DNA of 64,000 bases, from assembly GCA_949290705.1 (NCBI GenBank), contig CASESI010000013.1, positions 1 through 64,000 on the forward strand, in the 5' to 3' direction. The notes beneath the pieces are model-generated. The model was not told where the DNA came from. It was given only the letters and a program-made list of their open reading frames with translations, and did no database searches. This document shows, one piece after another, positions 26,411 to 35,966 of this stretch. This DNA comes from an uncultured Holosporaceae bacterium (GTDB lineage: Bacteria > Pseudomonadota > Alphaproteobacteria > UBA3830 > CASESI01). Positions within the stretch are counted from its first letter, which is position 1, and every line of letters begins with the position of its first letter. Position numbers and translations under genes: made by a program.

Positions 26411-27355
26411 CTATTGATATTTTTTTACAACTTGTTTCACTTTTTTGTGATCTGTAAAATTTGACGAAAAAATATTTCCCCCTTTCTTATTTGAAACAAA
26501 AAACAAAAAATTTGAAGCAATTGGATGTAGAACAGCGTATATACTGTCCCTTCCAGGATTGCATATAGGTGTTACAGGCAATCCCTTCATTCTGTAAGTG
26601 TTATATTCATTTACAACTTTTGTATCATTTATCAGTAATACAGATTTATTAGTTTTATACAATGCCGTTGGACATGATTGAAGCCTCATTCCTTTTCGTA
26701 ATCTTTGCATGTATATATAGGCGATTAATTGTTTTTCACGTAATATAGATGACTCCTTTTCGACGATGGATGCAAGTTTTATTACATCCTCTTTTGTATT
26801 TAATGTGCACAATTCAGATTTGTTTTGAAATTCTCGATCAATGTATTCTTGCTGCTTGTTTTGTATAAGTTTAATCAATGATGATTTAGAAGTATGCTTT
26901 GCGAAACAATAGGTATCAGGAAGCAAAGTTCCCTCATCAATTGGATTTTCTGTATCATTATTTATATTACTATCAGAGTTAATTTTATTAACCACATCAT
27001 CAGAATTTTCTCCTTCTATGATGGTAATTTTATGAAAAATATTTGGAGCCTTCGAAAGTAATTTTATTGCATCGTAAAGACTTACCTCATTCGGTAATGA
27101 AAATTCTCCATATTTAATTTTATCAAAATTCGCATTTCGATTAAGCATCATTCTTACTATGAATTTGTTAGTGGAAATTTTTGCTTTAATTATTTTTTCT
27201 GTAACAGAGTTTATACTTTCACCTTGACCAATTTCAATAATGATTGAAGATTGATATTCACTATTAGAAAATATAGATCTATAAAAAAAGATTCCTGTAA
27301 AAAACGCAAAAGTAAAAACAGTAAATGAAATAGAAATTAAAATTTTTTTGTTCAT
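26411..27355 (-). CDS. mltG: Endolytic murein transglycosylase MltG
   Basis: Cleaves nascent peptidoglycan strands and so sets their length; anchored in the inner membrane. The 314-residue protein has one N-terminal hydrophobic helix (about 5-27), a LysM-like region, and the YceG domain with GTLLPDTYCF, the catalytic Glu in KLASIVEKESS and the conserved YNTYRMKGLPVTPICNPG. It starts 2 bp after dnaA, so it is the third gene of the rpsT-dnaA-mltG unit. Confidence 0.93.
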   Translation of the reverse strand: MNKKILISISFTVFTFAFFTGIFFYRSIFSNSEYQSSIIIEIGQGESINSVTEKIIKAKISTNKFIVRMMLNRNANFDKIKYGEFSLPNEVSLYDAIKLLSKAPNIFHKITIIEGENSDDVVNKINSDSNINNDTENPIDEGTLLPDTYCFAKHTSKSSLIKLIQNKQQEYIDREFQNKSELCTLNTKEDVIKLASIVEKESSILREKQLIAYIYMQRLRKGMRLQSCPTALYKTNKSVLLINDTKVVNEYNTYRMKGLPVTPICNPGRDSIYAVLHPIASNFLFFVSNKKGGNIFSSNFTDHKKVKQVVKKYQ

Positions 27356-27357
27356 AA

Positions 27358-28713
27358 TTAACTTATAGCTTTTGTAAGTATTTTTATATCTTCGTCAAAC
27401 GAAATGTCAGTTGAAATTAATTCCTCAACCTTTTTAACAGCGTGGATAACAGTTGTATGATCCCTTCCGCCAAATTTTCTTCCAATATCAGGTAATGACA
27501 AAGTCGTCAATTTTTTTGATAAATACATAGCAATTTGCCTTGGTCTTGCTATATTTTTGGACCTTTTATCAGAATACATATCTGAAATTCTGATTGAAAA
27601 ATGTTCAGCAACTTTTTTTTGTATATCTTCAACCGTAACCTTTCGGTCGTTTGCCCTTATAATATCGCTTAATATGTCTGTTGTCATTTCAAGGGTGATT
27701 TCTTTATGTGTAAGCATTGCTTTCGCAACAACCCTGTTAAGTGCACCTTCAAGCTCCCTAACATTTGAAGTCACCTTTTGAGCAATAAATTCAAGAACTC
27801 TCTTTGGCACTTGATAATCCAACGTTGATGCCTTATGTTGCAAAATCCCGAGACGCAATTCGTAATTTGTAGGATGAACATCTGCAACAAGTCCCCATCC
27901 AAGCCTTGACTTCATACGCTCTTCCATTCCATCTAAATCACTTGGAGAGGAATCTGCAGATATAATAACCTGCCTATTTTTATCTACTAGTGCATTAAAA
28001 GTATGAAAAAATTCCTCTTGGGTTGATTCTTTCCCGCATATAAATTGTATATCATCAATCATCAAAACATCAACAGACCTGAATTGCTCTTTAAAATCCA
28101 TTGTATTCTTAAACCTAACGGCTTTTATAAATTCGTACATGAATTTTTCAGCAGAAAGATATATCACCTTACGGTCTGGTTTTGTGTGAATTATATGCCA
28201 AGCTATTGCGTTTAAAAGGTGAGTTTTACCAAGTCCAACTCCTCCATAAATAAACAGAGGATTAAATTCCGCAGTGTCTGATTCTGCAACCCTCATCGCT
28301 GCTGCATACGCAAATTCATTAGATTTTCCAACAACAAAATTTTCAAAAGTAAGTCTTGGATCAAGCATACCAGCAAGTTCAGCATTGAAACTCGATACAA
28401 CTGAATTTTGATCATTCAAATCCGATTGTATATCAAGTTCTGATTGTTTATAATTATCAGAATCATTTTCAGATTTAAGTCTGAACTCGATTTCTTCAAT
28501 TTCACTTGTTTCAGAATTTACAGCGTCCTTTATATCACTTGCGTAATTATTCGAAACCCAATCTAATAAAAATTTATTTGGCGCGATAATAGATAAAATA
28601 GTTCCATGTCGTAATTCTACGGAAAGTGGCGAAATCCAACTTTTAAAAACGTCTTCCCCGTATTCAGAAGACAATTTGGAGCATACAGACCTCCACAACG
28701 CAAAAACATCCAT
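27358..28713 (-). CDS. dnaA: Chromosomal replication initiator DnaA
   Basis: Binds DnaA boxes at oriC and melts the origin. The 451-residue protein has the N-terminal DnaB-interaction domain (1-80), a linker rich in Asp, Ser and Asn (about 85-115), the AAA+ domain with Walker A GGVGLGKTHLLNA and Walker B VLMIDDIQF, and the C-terminal domain with the DnaA signature GGRDHTTVIHAVKK. Besides the rpsT promoter there is a minus-strand TATAAT (28722-28727) ending 8 nt before the ATG; with no Shine-Dalgarno sequence in between, a leaderless transcript is likely. No cluster of DnaA boxes was seen next to the gene. Confidence 0.97.
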   Translation of the reverse strand: MDVFALWRSVCSKLSSEYGEDVFKSWISPLSVELRHGTILSIIAPNKFLLDWVSNNYASDIKDAVNSETSEIEEIEFRLKSENDSDNYKQSELDIQSDLNDQNSVVSSFNAELAGMLDPRLTFENFVVGKSNEFAYAAAMRVAESDTAEFNPLFIYGGVGLGKTHLLNAIAWHIIHTKPDRKVIYLSAEKFMYEFIKAVRFKNTMDFKEQFRSVDVLMIDDIQFICGKESTQEEFFHTFNALVDKNRQVIISADSSPSDLDGMEERMKSRLGWGLVADVHPTNYELRLGILQHKASTLDYQVPKRVLEFIAQKVTSNVRELEGALNRVVAKAMLTHKEITLEMTTDILSDIIRANDRKVTVEDIQKKVAEHFSIRISDMYSDKRSKNIARPRQIAMYLSKKLTTLSLPDIGRKFGGRDHTTVIHAVKKVEELISTDISFDEDIKILTKAIS

Positions 28714-28721
28714 GATTAGAC

Positions 28722-28727
28722 ATTATA
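28722..28727 (-). promoter_or_regulatory. -10 box close to dnaA start
   Basis: TATAAT on the minus strand with 8 nt between it and the dnaA ATG; transcription would begin at or next to the start codon. The -35 region is only T-rich. Confidence 0.45.
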
Positions 28728-28778
28728 ATAAAAATAAATAAAAAATAAAGTAAGAAAAAAGAATAGTTAAATAAGAAA

Positions 28779-29054
28779 TTATTTTGCGGCAACATTAATC
28801 GCCTTGTATTTTGCATTTAAACGTGAGATTTTACGAGCAGCAGTATTTTTATGCATCACACCTTTTGTAACACCGCGTTGTATCTCTGATTGAACAGCAG
28901 AAAAAGCAGCAGGCAAAGCTTCCAAGTTCTTTTCAGCAAGCGCAACCTCAAATTTTTTGATAAATGTCTTGATTCTGCTTATTCTTGATTTATTTATAGC
29001 GGCCCTTTTACGGTTCTGTCTAACCCTCTTCTCAGCCGACTTTGTATTAGCCAT
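28779..29054 (-). CDS. rpsT: 30S ribosomal protein bS20
   Basis: A 91-residue basic helical protein that starts MANTKSAEKRVRQNRKRA and ends with the conserved KGVMHKNTAARKISRLNAK. An AAAGGA ribosome site precedes the ATG. rpsT directly before dnaA is the usual alphaproteobacterial order. Confidence 0.97.
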   Translation of the reverse strand: MANTKSAEKRVRQNRKRAAINKSRISRIKTFIKKFEVALAEKNLEALPAAFSAVQSEIQRGVTKGVMHKNTAARKISRLNAKYKAINVAAK

Positions 29055-29085
29055 TTAATATCCTTTAAAAACAATAATTGTCGAT

Positions 29086-29114
29086 ATTCTATTAAATCTC
29101 AACCAAAAAGTCAA
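29086..29114 (-). promoter_or_regulatory. Promoter of rpsT-dnaA-mltG
   Basis: Minus-strand -35 TTGACT (29109-29114) followed by TTTT as in the tRNA-Gly promoter, 17-bp spacer, -10 TAGAAT (29086-29091). Confidence 0.7.
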
Positions 29115-29144
29115 TAATTAATAAGTGTTGGATGAGACATATAA

Positions 29145-29651
29145 TTATTTTTCAGAATTTTTAGTATCACTGTTGGACTGATTTTGATTTTCTATATTAC
29201 CATTATCCTGATGTTCCGTTTTTAATTGTTTGCTCATATATACCCAACTTGCATCACTTGCAAATCCACCTCGTCTAAAATCTTCTATGAATCCATTTTT
29301 CGTATAGAACTCAACATTGTGAAAAGACATTGTTTCTAGATATATAAAATCGCAATTGTTATCTTTTGCATAATTTTCAGCATACATTAAAAGTTGTTTT
29401 CCTATACCTTTTCCTCTGCTCTCTTCCATTACGTAAAGTTGAGATATCCATAATTGTCCACCACAAATTGCAAATAATATTACACCTAATAATTTAGAAC
29501 TTTCTTGATCAATTGCTGCAAGGCAAATTTCATCACTCCAATAATTTTTTATACCTGTCTGTCCTTCTGCTTGAATATTAAATGCATCGTATATTAAGCT
29601 ATATACATCGCCCTCAAATTTTATATTTTTAAATTCTATACTCATAATCAT
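29145..29651 (-). CDS. GNAT-family N-acetyltransferase
   Basis: Transfers an acetyl group from acetyl-CoA to an unknown amine. The 168-residue protein shows the GNAT acetyl-CoA loop as ESRGKGIGKQLL (about residues 79-90), preceded by strand QLWISQLYV and followed by IYLETMSFHNVEFYTKNGF. The tail (about 145-168) is low-complexity Asn/Gln/Ser. A second in-frame ATG two codons in (29645) is an equally possible start. It stands alone upstream of the rpsT unit. Confidence 0.8.
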   Translation of the reverse strand: MIMSIEFKNIKFEGDVYSLIYDAFNIQAEGQTGIKNYWSDEICLAAIDQESSKLLGVILFAICGGQLWISQLYVMEESRGKGIGKQLLMYAENYAKDNNCDFIYLETMSFHNVEFYTKNGFIEDFRRGGFASDASWVYMSKQLKTEHQDNGNIENQNQSNSDTKNSEK

Positions 29652-29668
29652 ATTATTACATATTTTTG

Positions 29669-29683
29669 TTAACTAATTCTTAA
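29669..29683. promoter_or_regulatory. TTAA-N7-TTAA box, candidate CtrA site
   Basis: TTAACTAATTCTTAAC, 23 bp before the start at 29706 and continuing into the recurring TTAACTTTTTTG element. It lies between divergent genes, so it could act on either. Confidence 0.4.
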
Positions 29684-29705
29684 CTTTTTTGCGTAATCAT
29701 TATTT

Positions 29706-30767
29706 ATGTTGCGCTTAAAAAACGTAAAGATAGTGTTAACTATTTTCTTTGTTGGTTTTTCTGGATTACTTTCATTAAAATCTTCAATAATCGATTTGGA
29801 TTATGATGATAAAGGTGTATATTTCTTTGATCATGCTTTGTTAGTAGGTAATAGCTATAAGTATGACTCAGAAGAAATAAAAGAAAAAGTACATTACATA
29901 CACACAAAATTACCACATTCTGCAAGATATATAAAAAAAGATTCATCTAACCGTTTGGGCATAACTCCATATCCAGAAGAAAAAAGAACATTTATTATTA
30001 ACAATAAAAAAGAATTAGAAGAAGAAATTATAAAAAGGGTTTTTAATTATTTAAAACAAGAAAATACAAATCATCTCTTCAGAGTAGATCTATTTGGGAT
30101 GTTTTTTAGAACAGCAGTTGTGGCTGTGTTACTAGATTTTAAATTAATTAGTAAAGATATGTCTGAAAAAATATTATCCCATTTGATGAAATCAGTTTTA
30201 AATGCTTGTGATTTTGTTGATAACAGTTCAAGAGAGAGTTTTTACGGTGAAGAATATCAAGAGTGTTGCTTAAAAAAATCAACAAAACACATCGCTGAAA
30301 AATATGAATATGATGATGAAGACTTGAATTGTTTGAAACTAATGTCTGAGTACTACAACAAGAAAAATTTACTTCAAGATCTTAAAAATAAATATGAAAA
30401 AACTCATAAACGCGTACTCAGTGGTGCCAACCAATTGAAAGGAGTTTATAAATTTTTTACAGATAAAATCGACCTCTTATCCGCCAGACAGTATACACGA
30501 AACAAAAAACAGGCAATGATTAGAGATATAGAGACAATAATAATTGATGAACTTAATAAAATAGATCCAAACATGGTTTCTCAAAACTCTATCCGTGCAA
30601 AAATAGATTATCTCGTCATGAAACGTAGTTATAATATTGACTCGAGCGATAACTCTGATGATTACGAACACGCTATAAAAGGGGAAGAAGAATTATCTAA
30701 ATTAATGAAGAATTTATATTTGAATATACGAAATACAATCTTTGCAAAATACCAATTGAAATATTAG
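29706..30767 (+). CDS. Secreted or membrane-anchored protein, unknown function
   Basis: A 353-residue protein with an N-terminal hydrophobic segment (about 8-24, IVLTIFFVGFSGLLSL) that may be a signal peptide. The rest is charged and helical, with a Cys pair (ECCLKK) and many Tyr/Asp/Glu residues. No known domain was recognised. The ATG lies only a few bases after an AT-rich promoter-like region and has no ribosome site. It is one of the lineage-specific exported proteins scattered through the window. Confidence 0.65.
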   Translation: MLRLKNVKIVLTIFFVGFSGLLSLKSSIIDLDYDDKGVYFFDHALLVGNSYKYDSEEIKEKVHYIHTKLPHSARYIKKDSSNRLGITPYPEEKRTFIINNKKELEEEIIKRVFNYLKQENTNHLFRVDLFGMFFRTAVVAVLLDFKLISKDMSEKILSHLMKSVLNACDFVDNSSRESFYGEEYQECCLKKSTKHIAEKYEYDDEDLNCLKLMSEYYNKKNLLQDLKNKYEKTHKRVLSGANQLKGVYKFFTDKIDLLSARQYTRNKKQAMIRDIETIIIDELNKIDPNMVSQNSIRAKIDYLVMKRSYNIDSSDNSDDYEHAIKGEEELSKLMKNLYLNIRNTIFAKYQLKY

Positions 30768-30805
30768 ATATTTTTTTATTTTTCTTTTTGTTACAATCTT
30801 TTCTT

Positions 30806-31408
30806 ATGAAAGAAGTTTCCGTATCGGTTTTGTGCTGTGATTTTTTGCACCTTTATGATGAAATAACAAAAGTTAATAATGATGACATAGTATCAACTAT
30901 TCATCTGGATATTATGGATGGAATTTATGTTCCAAATATTTCTTTTGGATTTAATATCATTGAACAAATTCATTCCGTATCTACAAAACCATGTATAGCA
31001 CACTTGATGATTTCTGACCCATTAAAATATATTTCAAAAATTTCGGAAATTGGAATAAAAGAAATTATTATACATTTACACAACGACCTTCAGTATATGT
31101 CACGATGTATAAAGAAATGTGAAAAATTGGGTATTAATATTGGCATTGCTTTAAATCCAGAGGATTCTCCTGGTGTTATTGTTTCAAATGACATATTCAG
31201 AGAGATATATAAGGTATTAATAATGACAGTAAATCCTGGATTTGGTGGACAGAAATTCGATCAAACTCAGCTCTCTAAAATCGAACCTATAAAAAAAATC
31301 CTACCAAAGGCGAAAATAGAGATCGACGGTGGTGTGAAATTCTCAATGCTTGACGACATAAAAAATGTCGACTGTTTTGTAATAGGTACTGATTTTTTTA
31401 AGAAATAA
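30806..31408 (+). CDS. rpe: Ribulose-phosphate 3-epimerase
   Basis: Interconverts ribulose 5-phosphate and xylulose 5-phosphate in the pentose phosphate pathway. The 200-residue TIM-barrel protein shows VSVLCCDF (usually SxLSADF), metal-binding HLDIMDGIYVPNISFG, AHLMI, IIHLHND, MTVNPGFGGQKF and IEIDGGVK. The ATG at 30806 is preferred over a TTG at 30788. A TACAAT (30792-30797) ends 8 nt before the ATG without any ribosome site, so the mRNA may be leaderless. It is slightly shorter than the usual 220 residues, and the C-terminus ends soon after VIGTDFF. Confidence 0.92.
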   Translation: MKEVSVSVLCCDFLHLYDEITKVNNDDIVSTIHLDIMDGIYVPNISFGFNIIEQIHSVSTKPCIAHLMISDPLKYISKISEIGIKEIIIHLHNDLQYMSRCIKKCEKLGINIGIALNPEDSPGVIVSNDIFREIYKVLIMTVNPGFGGQKFDQTQLSKIEPIKKILPKAKIEIDGGVKFSMLDDIKNVDCFVIGTDFFKK

Positions 31409-31419
31409 TCATTTCTTAA
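31398..31419. terminator. Hairpin shared by convergent rpe and efflux operon
   Basis: TTAAGAAAT and ATTTCTTAA form a perfect 9-bp stem with the loop AATC that covers both stop codons. There is a T run on the left side only, so it is a weak intrinsic terminator but a plausible 3' end for both transcripts. Confidence 0.5.
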
Positions 31420-32839
31420 TCTTCCATCCGCCACCCAAAGATTTGCAAAGGTCAACTATCGCGGATAGTAAATTCGAAGTCGCAGTTGCCTGATCAATCT
31501 CTGCGTTCAATAAATTTCTTTCGACATCGAGCAAATCAACGAGGCTTATCAATCCAGATTCTTTCTGTTTCGATGCCAAATCAAAACTCTTCTTTAATGC
31601 ATTCTTTTGTCTCGTTCTTGCGGCCAAAATCGCCCTGTTTTGTGCATTAACAAAAACAGCATCTTTAGTTTCTTTAAATGCAGTTTGAACAACCTTTTTG
31701 TAATTTGCTTCCGCTATTTTATATTCTGCAAGCGCCGCCTCTATTCCGTATTTTATTCTTCCAGCGTTAAAAATTGGCATAGCAATTCCCCCGCCAAAAT
31801 TCCATGTATTTGAAAATCCATCGAACAAATCACTAAGTTTTGAAGACTCGAATCCGTATCCTGTTGTCAACTTTATTGATGGAAAAAATGCAGCCCTAGC
31901 GGATCCAATATTGGCATTTGCAGCAATAAGTTGCATCTCTGCGGCTTTTACATCAGGACGCAAAGCAAGCAACTCTGAATGTATATTTGCAGGTACAATA
32001 TTTAAAAAATTTATATCCTGCAATTTCAATCCCCTTTTATTCTTGGTTTCAACAATTTCACGTGGAGATTTTCCAACAAGCAATGACAATGCCGTTTCCG
32101 TCTTCTGCCTTAAAGATCCAAGGTCAAGTACGACTGTTCGGACTGCCTCCATTTCTGCTTCAACTCTTAAAAGTTCAAGTTCTGTCGAATACCCATTTTC
32201 GCGTCTGTTCTTATAAATTTTATAAGTTTCAATTCTTGAATCCAGAGTTCGCTTTGCAATATCAATCTTCTCATCCAACGTTAAGAGTGAAAAATACAAT
32301 TTTGCAACTTCCGACGTAATAGTCAAAAATACTGTATCCTTTGCCGCCTCTGTTGCTAACATTTTATGAACAGCAGCTTTGGATGAGTTTCTGTACTTTG
32401 CAAACAAATCCAATTCATAAGACACCACCCCACTTGCGGAAAAATCATTTTGGTGTAGTTCGAAATTTGGCATAGCATTTGAAAAACTCCTCATCATATA
32501 AGAATTAGATGACAAACTTGATCTAACGGCATTTCCTTGCAAATTAACAGATGGCCATAAATCTGCCTTGCTAATCCCAGCAACAGCACGAGCAGCATCA
32601 ACTTTTTGTATTGCCAGCTCCAAATCCAAGTTATTGTTGATTGCTTGATATTCAAGCTCATTCAATACTGGATCATTAAACATTCTCCACCACTCTTTCT
32701 GAGCGTATTTGTTCAAAATTTCGTCATCATGCGTTTTCGGCAAATCAAACTTTGGAGCATTATACTTTGGCGCTAAAGAGCACGAAGACAATAAAGAAGT
32801 TAATAATATAAAGTTAATTTTTCGAGTTGATTTTTTCAT
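31409..32839 (-). CDS. RND efflux outer-membrane factor (NodT/OprM family lipoprotein)
   Basis: The TolC-like channel that carries substrates from the RND pump across the outer membrane. The 476-residue protein has a lipoprotein signal with lipobox LSSC (Cys about residue 20), the NodT start SLAPKYNAPKFDLP, two OEP repeats (about 60-250 and 265-470) and coiled-coil regions. An AGGAGTG ribosome site precedes the ATG. The start overlaps the end of the pump gene by 26 bp; it is the last gene of the operon. Confidence 0.93.
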   Translation of the reverse strand: MKKSTRKINFILLTSLLSSCSLAPKYNAPKFDLPKTHDDEILNKYAQKEWWRMFNDPVLNELEYQAINNNLDLELAIQKVDAARAVAGISKADLWPSVNLQGNAVRSSLSSNSYMMRSFSNAMPNFELHQNDFSASGVVSYELDLFAKYRNSSKAAVHKMLATEAAKDTVFLTITSEVAKLYFSLLTLDEKIDIAKRTLDSRIETYKIYKNRRENGYSTELELLRVEAEMEAVRTVVLDLGSLRQKTETALSLLVGKSPREIVETKNKRGLKLQDINFLNIVPANIHSELLALRPDVKAAEMQLIAANANIGSARAAFFPSIKLTTGYGFESSKLSDLFDGFSNTWNFGGGIAMPIFNAGRIKYGIEAALAEYKIAEANYKKVVQTAFKETKDAVFVNAQNRAILAARTRQKNALKKSFDLASKQKESGLISLVDLLDVERNLLNAEIDQATATSNLLSAIVDLCKSLGGGWKIKK

Positions 32840-35800
32840 ATTTCACTCCTGTTAATTTATTTGTAATTTTAAATACTAAAATAAAAAATAAAGGTATAAA
32901 CAATGGTGCAATGAAGGTTGCTCCACACATACCACCTATAATACTCGTGCTAAGGGAATGCCTACTTGCAGATCCTGCTCCTGAACTTAACGCTAATGGA
33001 ACGCATCCAAGGATAAAAGCAAGAGATGTCATGACAATAGGACGGAACCTTATTTTCGCAGCAGAAATTGCAGATTCCAACAATGTCATATGCTGCTTTT
33101 TATAAAATATCACGGCAAACTCTATGATCAAAATCGCATTCTTCGCAGCAAGTCCAATCAAAGTCACAATTGCAATCTGGAAATACAAATCATTACTATA
33201 TCCTCTTAAAAATGTTGCAATCAGTGCACCAAATGCAGCAAACGGAATTGCAAGAAGCACAGCAAAAGGAAGTGACCACATTTCGTATTGTGCCGCCAAA
33301 ATCAAGAACACGACCAAAATACCAAGCAACAATACATATGAAGAAGATCCGCTTGCCTCCTTCTCTTGATATGCAGATCCAGTCCATGACACAGCATAAT
33401 CATGTGAAGAAATCTCATCGCAAATTTCTTCAACAGCTTTCAACGCCTGTCCAGAAGTATACCCTGGTGCAGGATTTCCCAAAATTTTTGCAGCAGGAAG
33501 AGAATTGAATCTTTCAACAACATCCGGTCCGACGGTTTGTTCAAGAGTGACGAAAGTTGAAACAGGAATCATTGTGCCTTTATTCGATTTTACATACACC
33601 TCATTCAACTGCTCTGGGAAAGCACGATACAAATCCTTTGATTGCATCATCACTTTAAAATTTTTACCAAGCTTCGAGAAATCATTCACGTATGTGGAAC
33701 CAAAAGTTGCCGCAATCGTATTATAGAGCTCATTAATATTCACACCCATTGACATAACTTTCGCATCATCCACAACAAGTTTGAATTGAGGCGTACTTGC
33801 GTTAAACGTAGTTCTAACACCACTAAGCTCTGGTCTTGTTGCAGCTTTCAAAACGAATTCACGTGCCTTACTTTCAAGTGCTTTTGCATCAAAATCTCCC
33901 AAAGACTGCAAATAACATTCAAAACCACCGGTCGTACTCATACCAACAATTGGTGGAGGGGTAAAACCAATTACCATCGCATCCGTTAATGTAAACGCTC
34001 TTGCCATCAACCTCTGAACAACAGCCTTTGCAGACAATTGTTTTCCCGGCCTTTCTTCCCATGGTTTTAATTTTGCGAATAACGTGACAGCGTTATTTTT
34101 CGGTGCACCACTCAGCAAATCATAACCAGCGACGAAAATTGTATCCGCAACAGCAGGATCAGATTTCAATATATTCTCGACCGACTCACCAACATTCGAA
34201 GCTCTTTTCAAAGAAGCGGAAGGATCCATCATACATGCGGACAAAACAATTCCCTGGTCCTCATCCGGTAACAAGCTTGTAGGGGTTATTTTAAATAAAC
34301 CGTATACTATAAGGATTATTCCAGCAAAAATCGACAAAGAAACCTTTGTATGGGTCGCAATATACCTTACGACTGATATGTAAAATTCTGTAACTTTTGC
34401 GAAAATCTCATCAAACTTATCAAAGAATTTATTTGAATGCTTCAAAGAACTATCATCAAGGAATAAATTACACAAAGATGGTGTTAATGTCAACGCCACA
34501 AATCCTGAAATCACAACGGAGACAGCAATCGTAATCGCAAATTGTTTATACATTATTCCAGTAAATCCGCCCATGAAGCCAATCGGAATAAATACCGAGC
34601 ACAAAACGAGCACAATCGCAATAACAGGGCCAGAGACTTCGTCCATAGCCTTCAACGTTGCTTCGTATACGTGCATTTTCTGTTCATGCATAATTCTTTC
34701 AACGTTTTCTATCACGATGATTGCGTCATCAACAACGATACCAATCGCCAAAACAAGTCCGAATAGAGTTAACGTGTTGATCGAAAACCCAAGCAACATC
34801 ATTCCAGCAAATGCCCCTATGATAGAAACAGGTACAGCAAGACATGGAATTAATGTTGTCCTGAATCTCTTTAAGAATAAATACACAATCAAAAAGACAA
34901 GTATCATAGCTTCTGCAAGTGTTTTTATAACCTCTTTAATAGAATGCTTGACGAAACCAGTCGTATCGTACGATACCTTGAATGCTGTTCCCTCTGGAAA
35001 TCTCTTCGAAAGTTCTTCTATTTTTTTATTAACAAGTGCGACAGTATTCAAAGAATTTGCCCCTGGAGATAAAGAAACCATAATAGGGACTGACCTTTTT
35101 CCTTGAGTTTTACTTTCAACTTCATAACTTTGCGCACCAAGTTCAATCTCCGCAACATCTGATAATTTCAAAGCATTTCCGTTTTTATCTGTTCTTAAAA
35201 TTATATCTTTAAATTGATTTTCTGACTTATACCTTCCGCTTACAACAATCGAATAGCTTTTATCAGGGTGAACAGTCCTCATAGGTGGTTGTCCTATCTT
35301 ACCAGCAGCCCTCTGTGAATTTTGCGCCATTATCGCTTGATACACTTCAGAGGTAGAGAGTTTATATTTATACAATTTATCTGGTTTAAGCCAAATCCTG
35401 ATTGAATAGCTATTTCCAGTCATAACCTCGGCATTACCAACACCTTCAATTCTTTTCAGTTCTTCTGCTATATTCAAAATTGCATAGTTACCCAAATACG
35501 TTTCATCATACAAATCGGTATTGGAATAAAATGACCCAACTTCCAAGATAGCAGGTGACCTTTTTTGCACAGTAACACCGTATCGACGTACATCTTCTGG
35601 GATTAATGCATTCGCCATTTGCACCCTGTTGTTGACATTAATCAATGCCTTATCTGGATCCGTACCAACTTTGAAAGACACAGTGATATTAAGGTTACCA
35701 TTACTGGACGAAACAGAGTTCATATAAATCATATCCTCAACACCGTTGATCTTATCCTCCAAAACGCTCGCAACAGTTTCAGATAAAACTTCAGCACTTG

Positions 35801-35957
35801 CCCCAGGGTATTGAGCAGAAACCACGATTGTAGGAGGAGTTAAATTCGGATATTGTTCAACTGGAAGATTTTGTATAGAAACAACACCTGCGATCACAAT
35901 CAAAAGTGACGTAACAGTTGAAAAAATAGGTCTATCTATGAAAAATTTTGAAAACAT
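32814..35957 (-). CDS. RND multidrug efflux pump, AcrB/MexB family (HAE1)
   Basis: A proton-driven inner-membrane transporter that exports hydrophobic and amphiphilic compounds. The 1047-residue protein has the two halves of six helices each, starts with FFIDRPIFSTVTSLLIVIAG, has the paired Asp of the proton relay in GIVVDDAIIVIENVERIM and the conserved GRSFLP-equivalent region SLLPDEDQGIV. The length is normal for HAE1 pumps. It follows the adaptor gene by 9 bp and overlaps the outer-membrane factor gene. Substrates cannot be read from the sequence. Confidence 0.95.
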   Translation of the reverse strand: MFSKFFIDRPIFSTVTSLLIVIAGVVSIQNLPVEQYPNLTPPTIVVSAQYPGASAEVLSETVASVLEDKINGVEDMIYMNSVSSSNGNLNITVSFKVGTDPDKALINVNNRVQMANALIPEDVRRYGVTVQKRSPAILEVGSFYSNTDLYDETYLGNYAILNIAEELKRIEGVGNAEVMTGNSYSIRIWLKPDKLYKYKLSTSEVYQAIMAQNSQRAAGKIGQPPMRTVHPDKSYSIVVSGRYKSENQFKDIILRTDKNGNALKLSDVAEIELGAQSYEVESKTQGKRSVPIMVSLSPGANSLNTVALVNKKIEELSKRFPEGTAFKVSYDTTGFVKHSIKEVIKTLAEAMILVFLIVYLFLKRFRTTLIPCLAVPVSIIGAFAGMMLLGFSINTLTLFGLVLAIGIVVDDAIIVIENVERIMHEQKMHVYEATLKAMDEVSGPVIAIVLVLCSVFIPIGFMGGFTGIMYKQFAITIAVSVVISGFVALTLTPSLCNLFLDDSSLKHSNKFFDKFDEIFAKVTEFYISVVRYIATHTKVSLSIFAGIILIVYGLFKITPTSLLPDEDQGIVLSACMMDPSASLKRASNVGESVENILKSDPAVADTIFVAGYDLLSGAPKNNAVTLFAKLKPWEERPGKQLSAKAVVQRLMARAFTLTDAMVIGFTPPPIVGMSTTGGFECYLQSLGDFDAKALESKAREFVLKAATRPELSGVRTTFNASTPQFKLVVDDAKVMSMGVNINELYNTIAATFGSTYVNDFSKLGKNFKVMMQSKDLYRAFPEQLNEVYVKSNKGTMIPVSTFVTLEQTVGPDVVERFNSLPAAKILGNPAPGYTSGQALKAVEEICDEISSHDYAVSWTGSAYQEKEASGSSSYVLLLGILVVFLILAAQYEMWSLPFAVLLAIPFAAFGALIATFLRGYSNDLYFQIAIVTLIGLAAKNAILIIEFAVIFYKKQHMTLLESAISAAKIRFRPIVMTSLAFILGCVPLALSSGAGSASRHSLSTSIIGGMCGATFIAPLFIPLFFILVFKITNKLTGVKYEKINSKN

Positions 35958-35966
35958 AATGTCCCC

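Noticed and set aside
28714-28778. Origin of replication next to dnaA
   Set aside because: The gap is only 65 bp and contains no DnaA boxes or AT-rich repeat set; other intergenic gaps do not show a DnaA-box cluster either.
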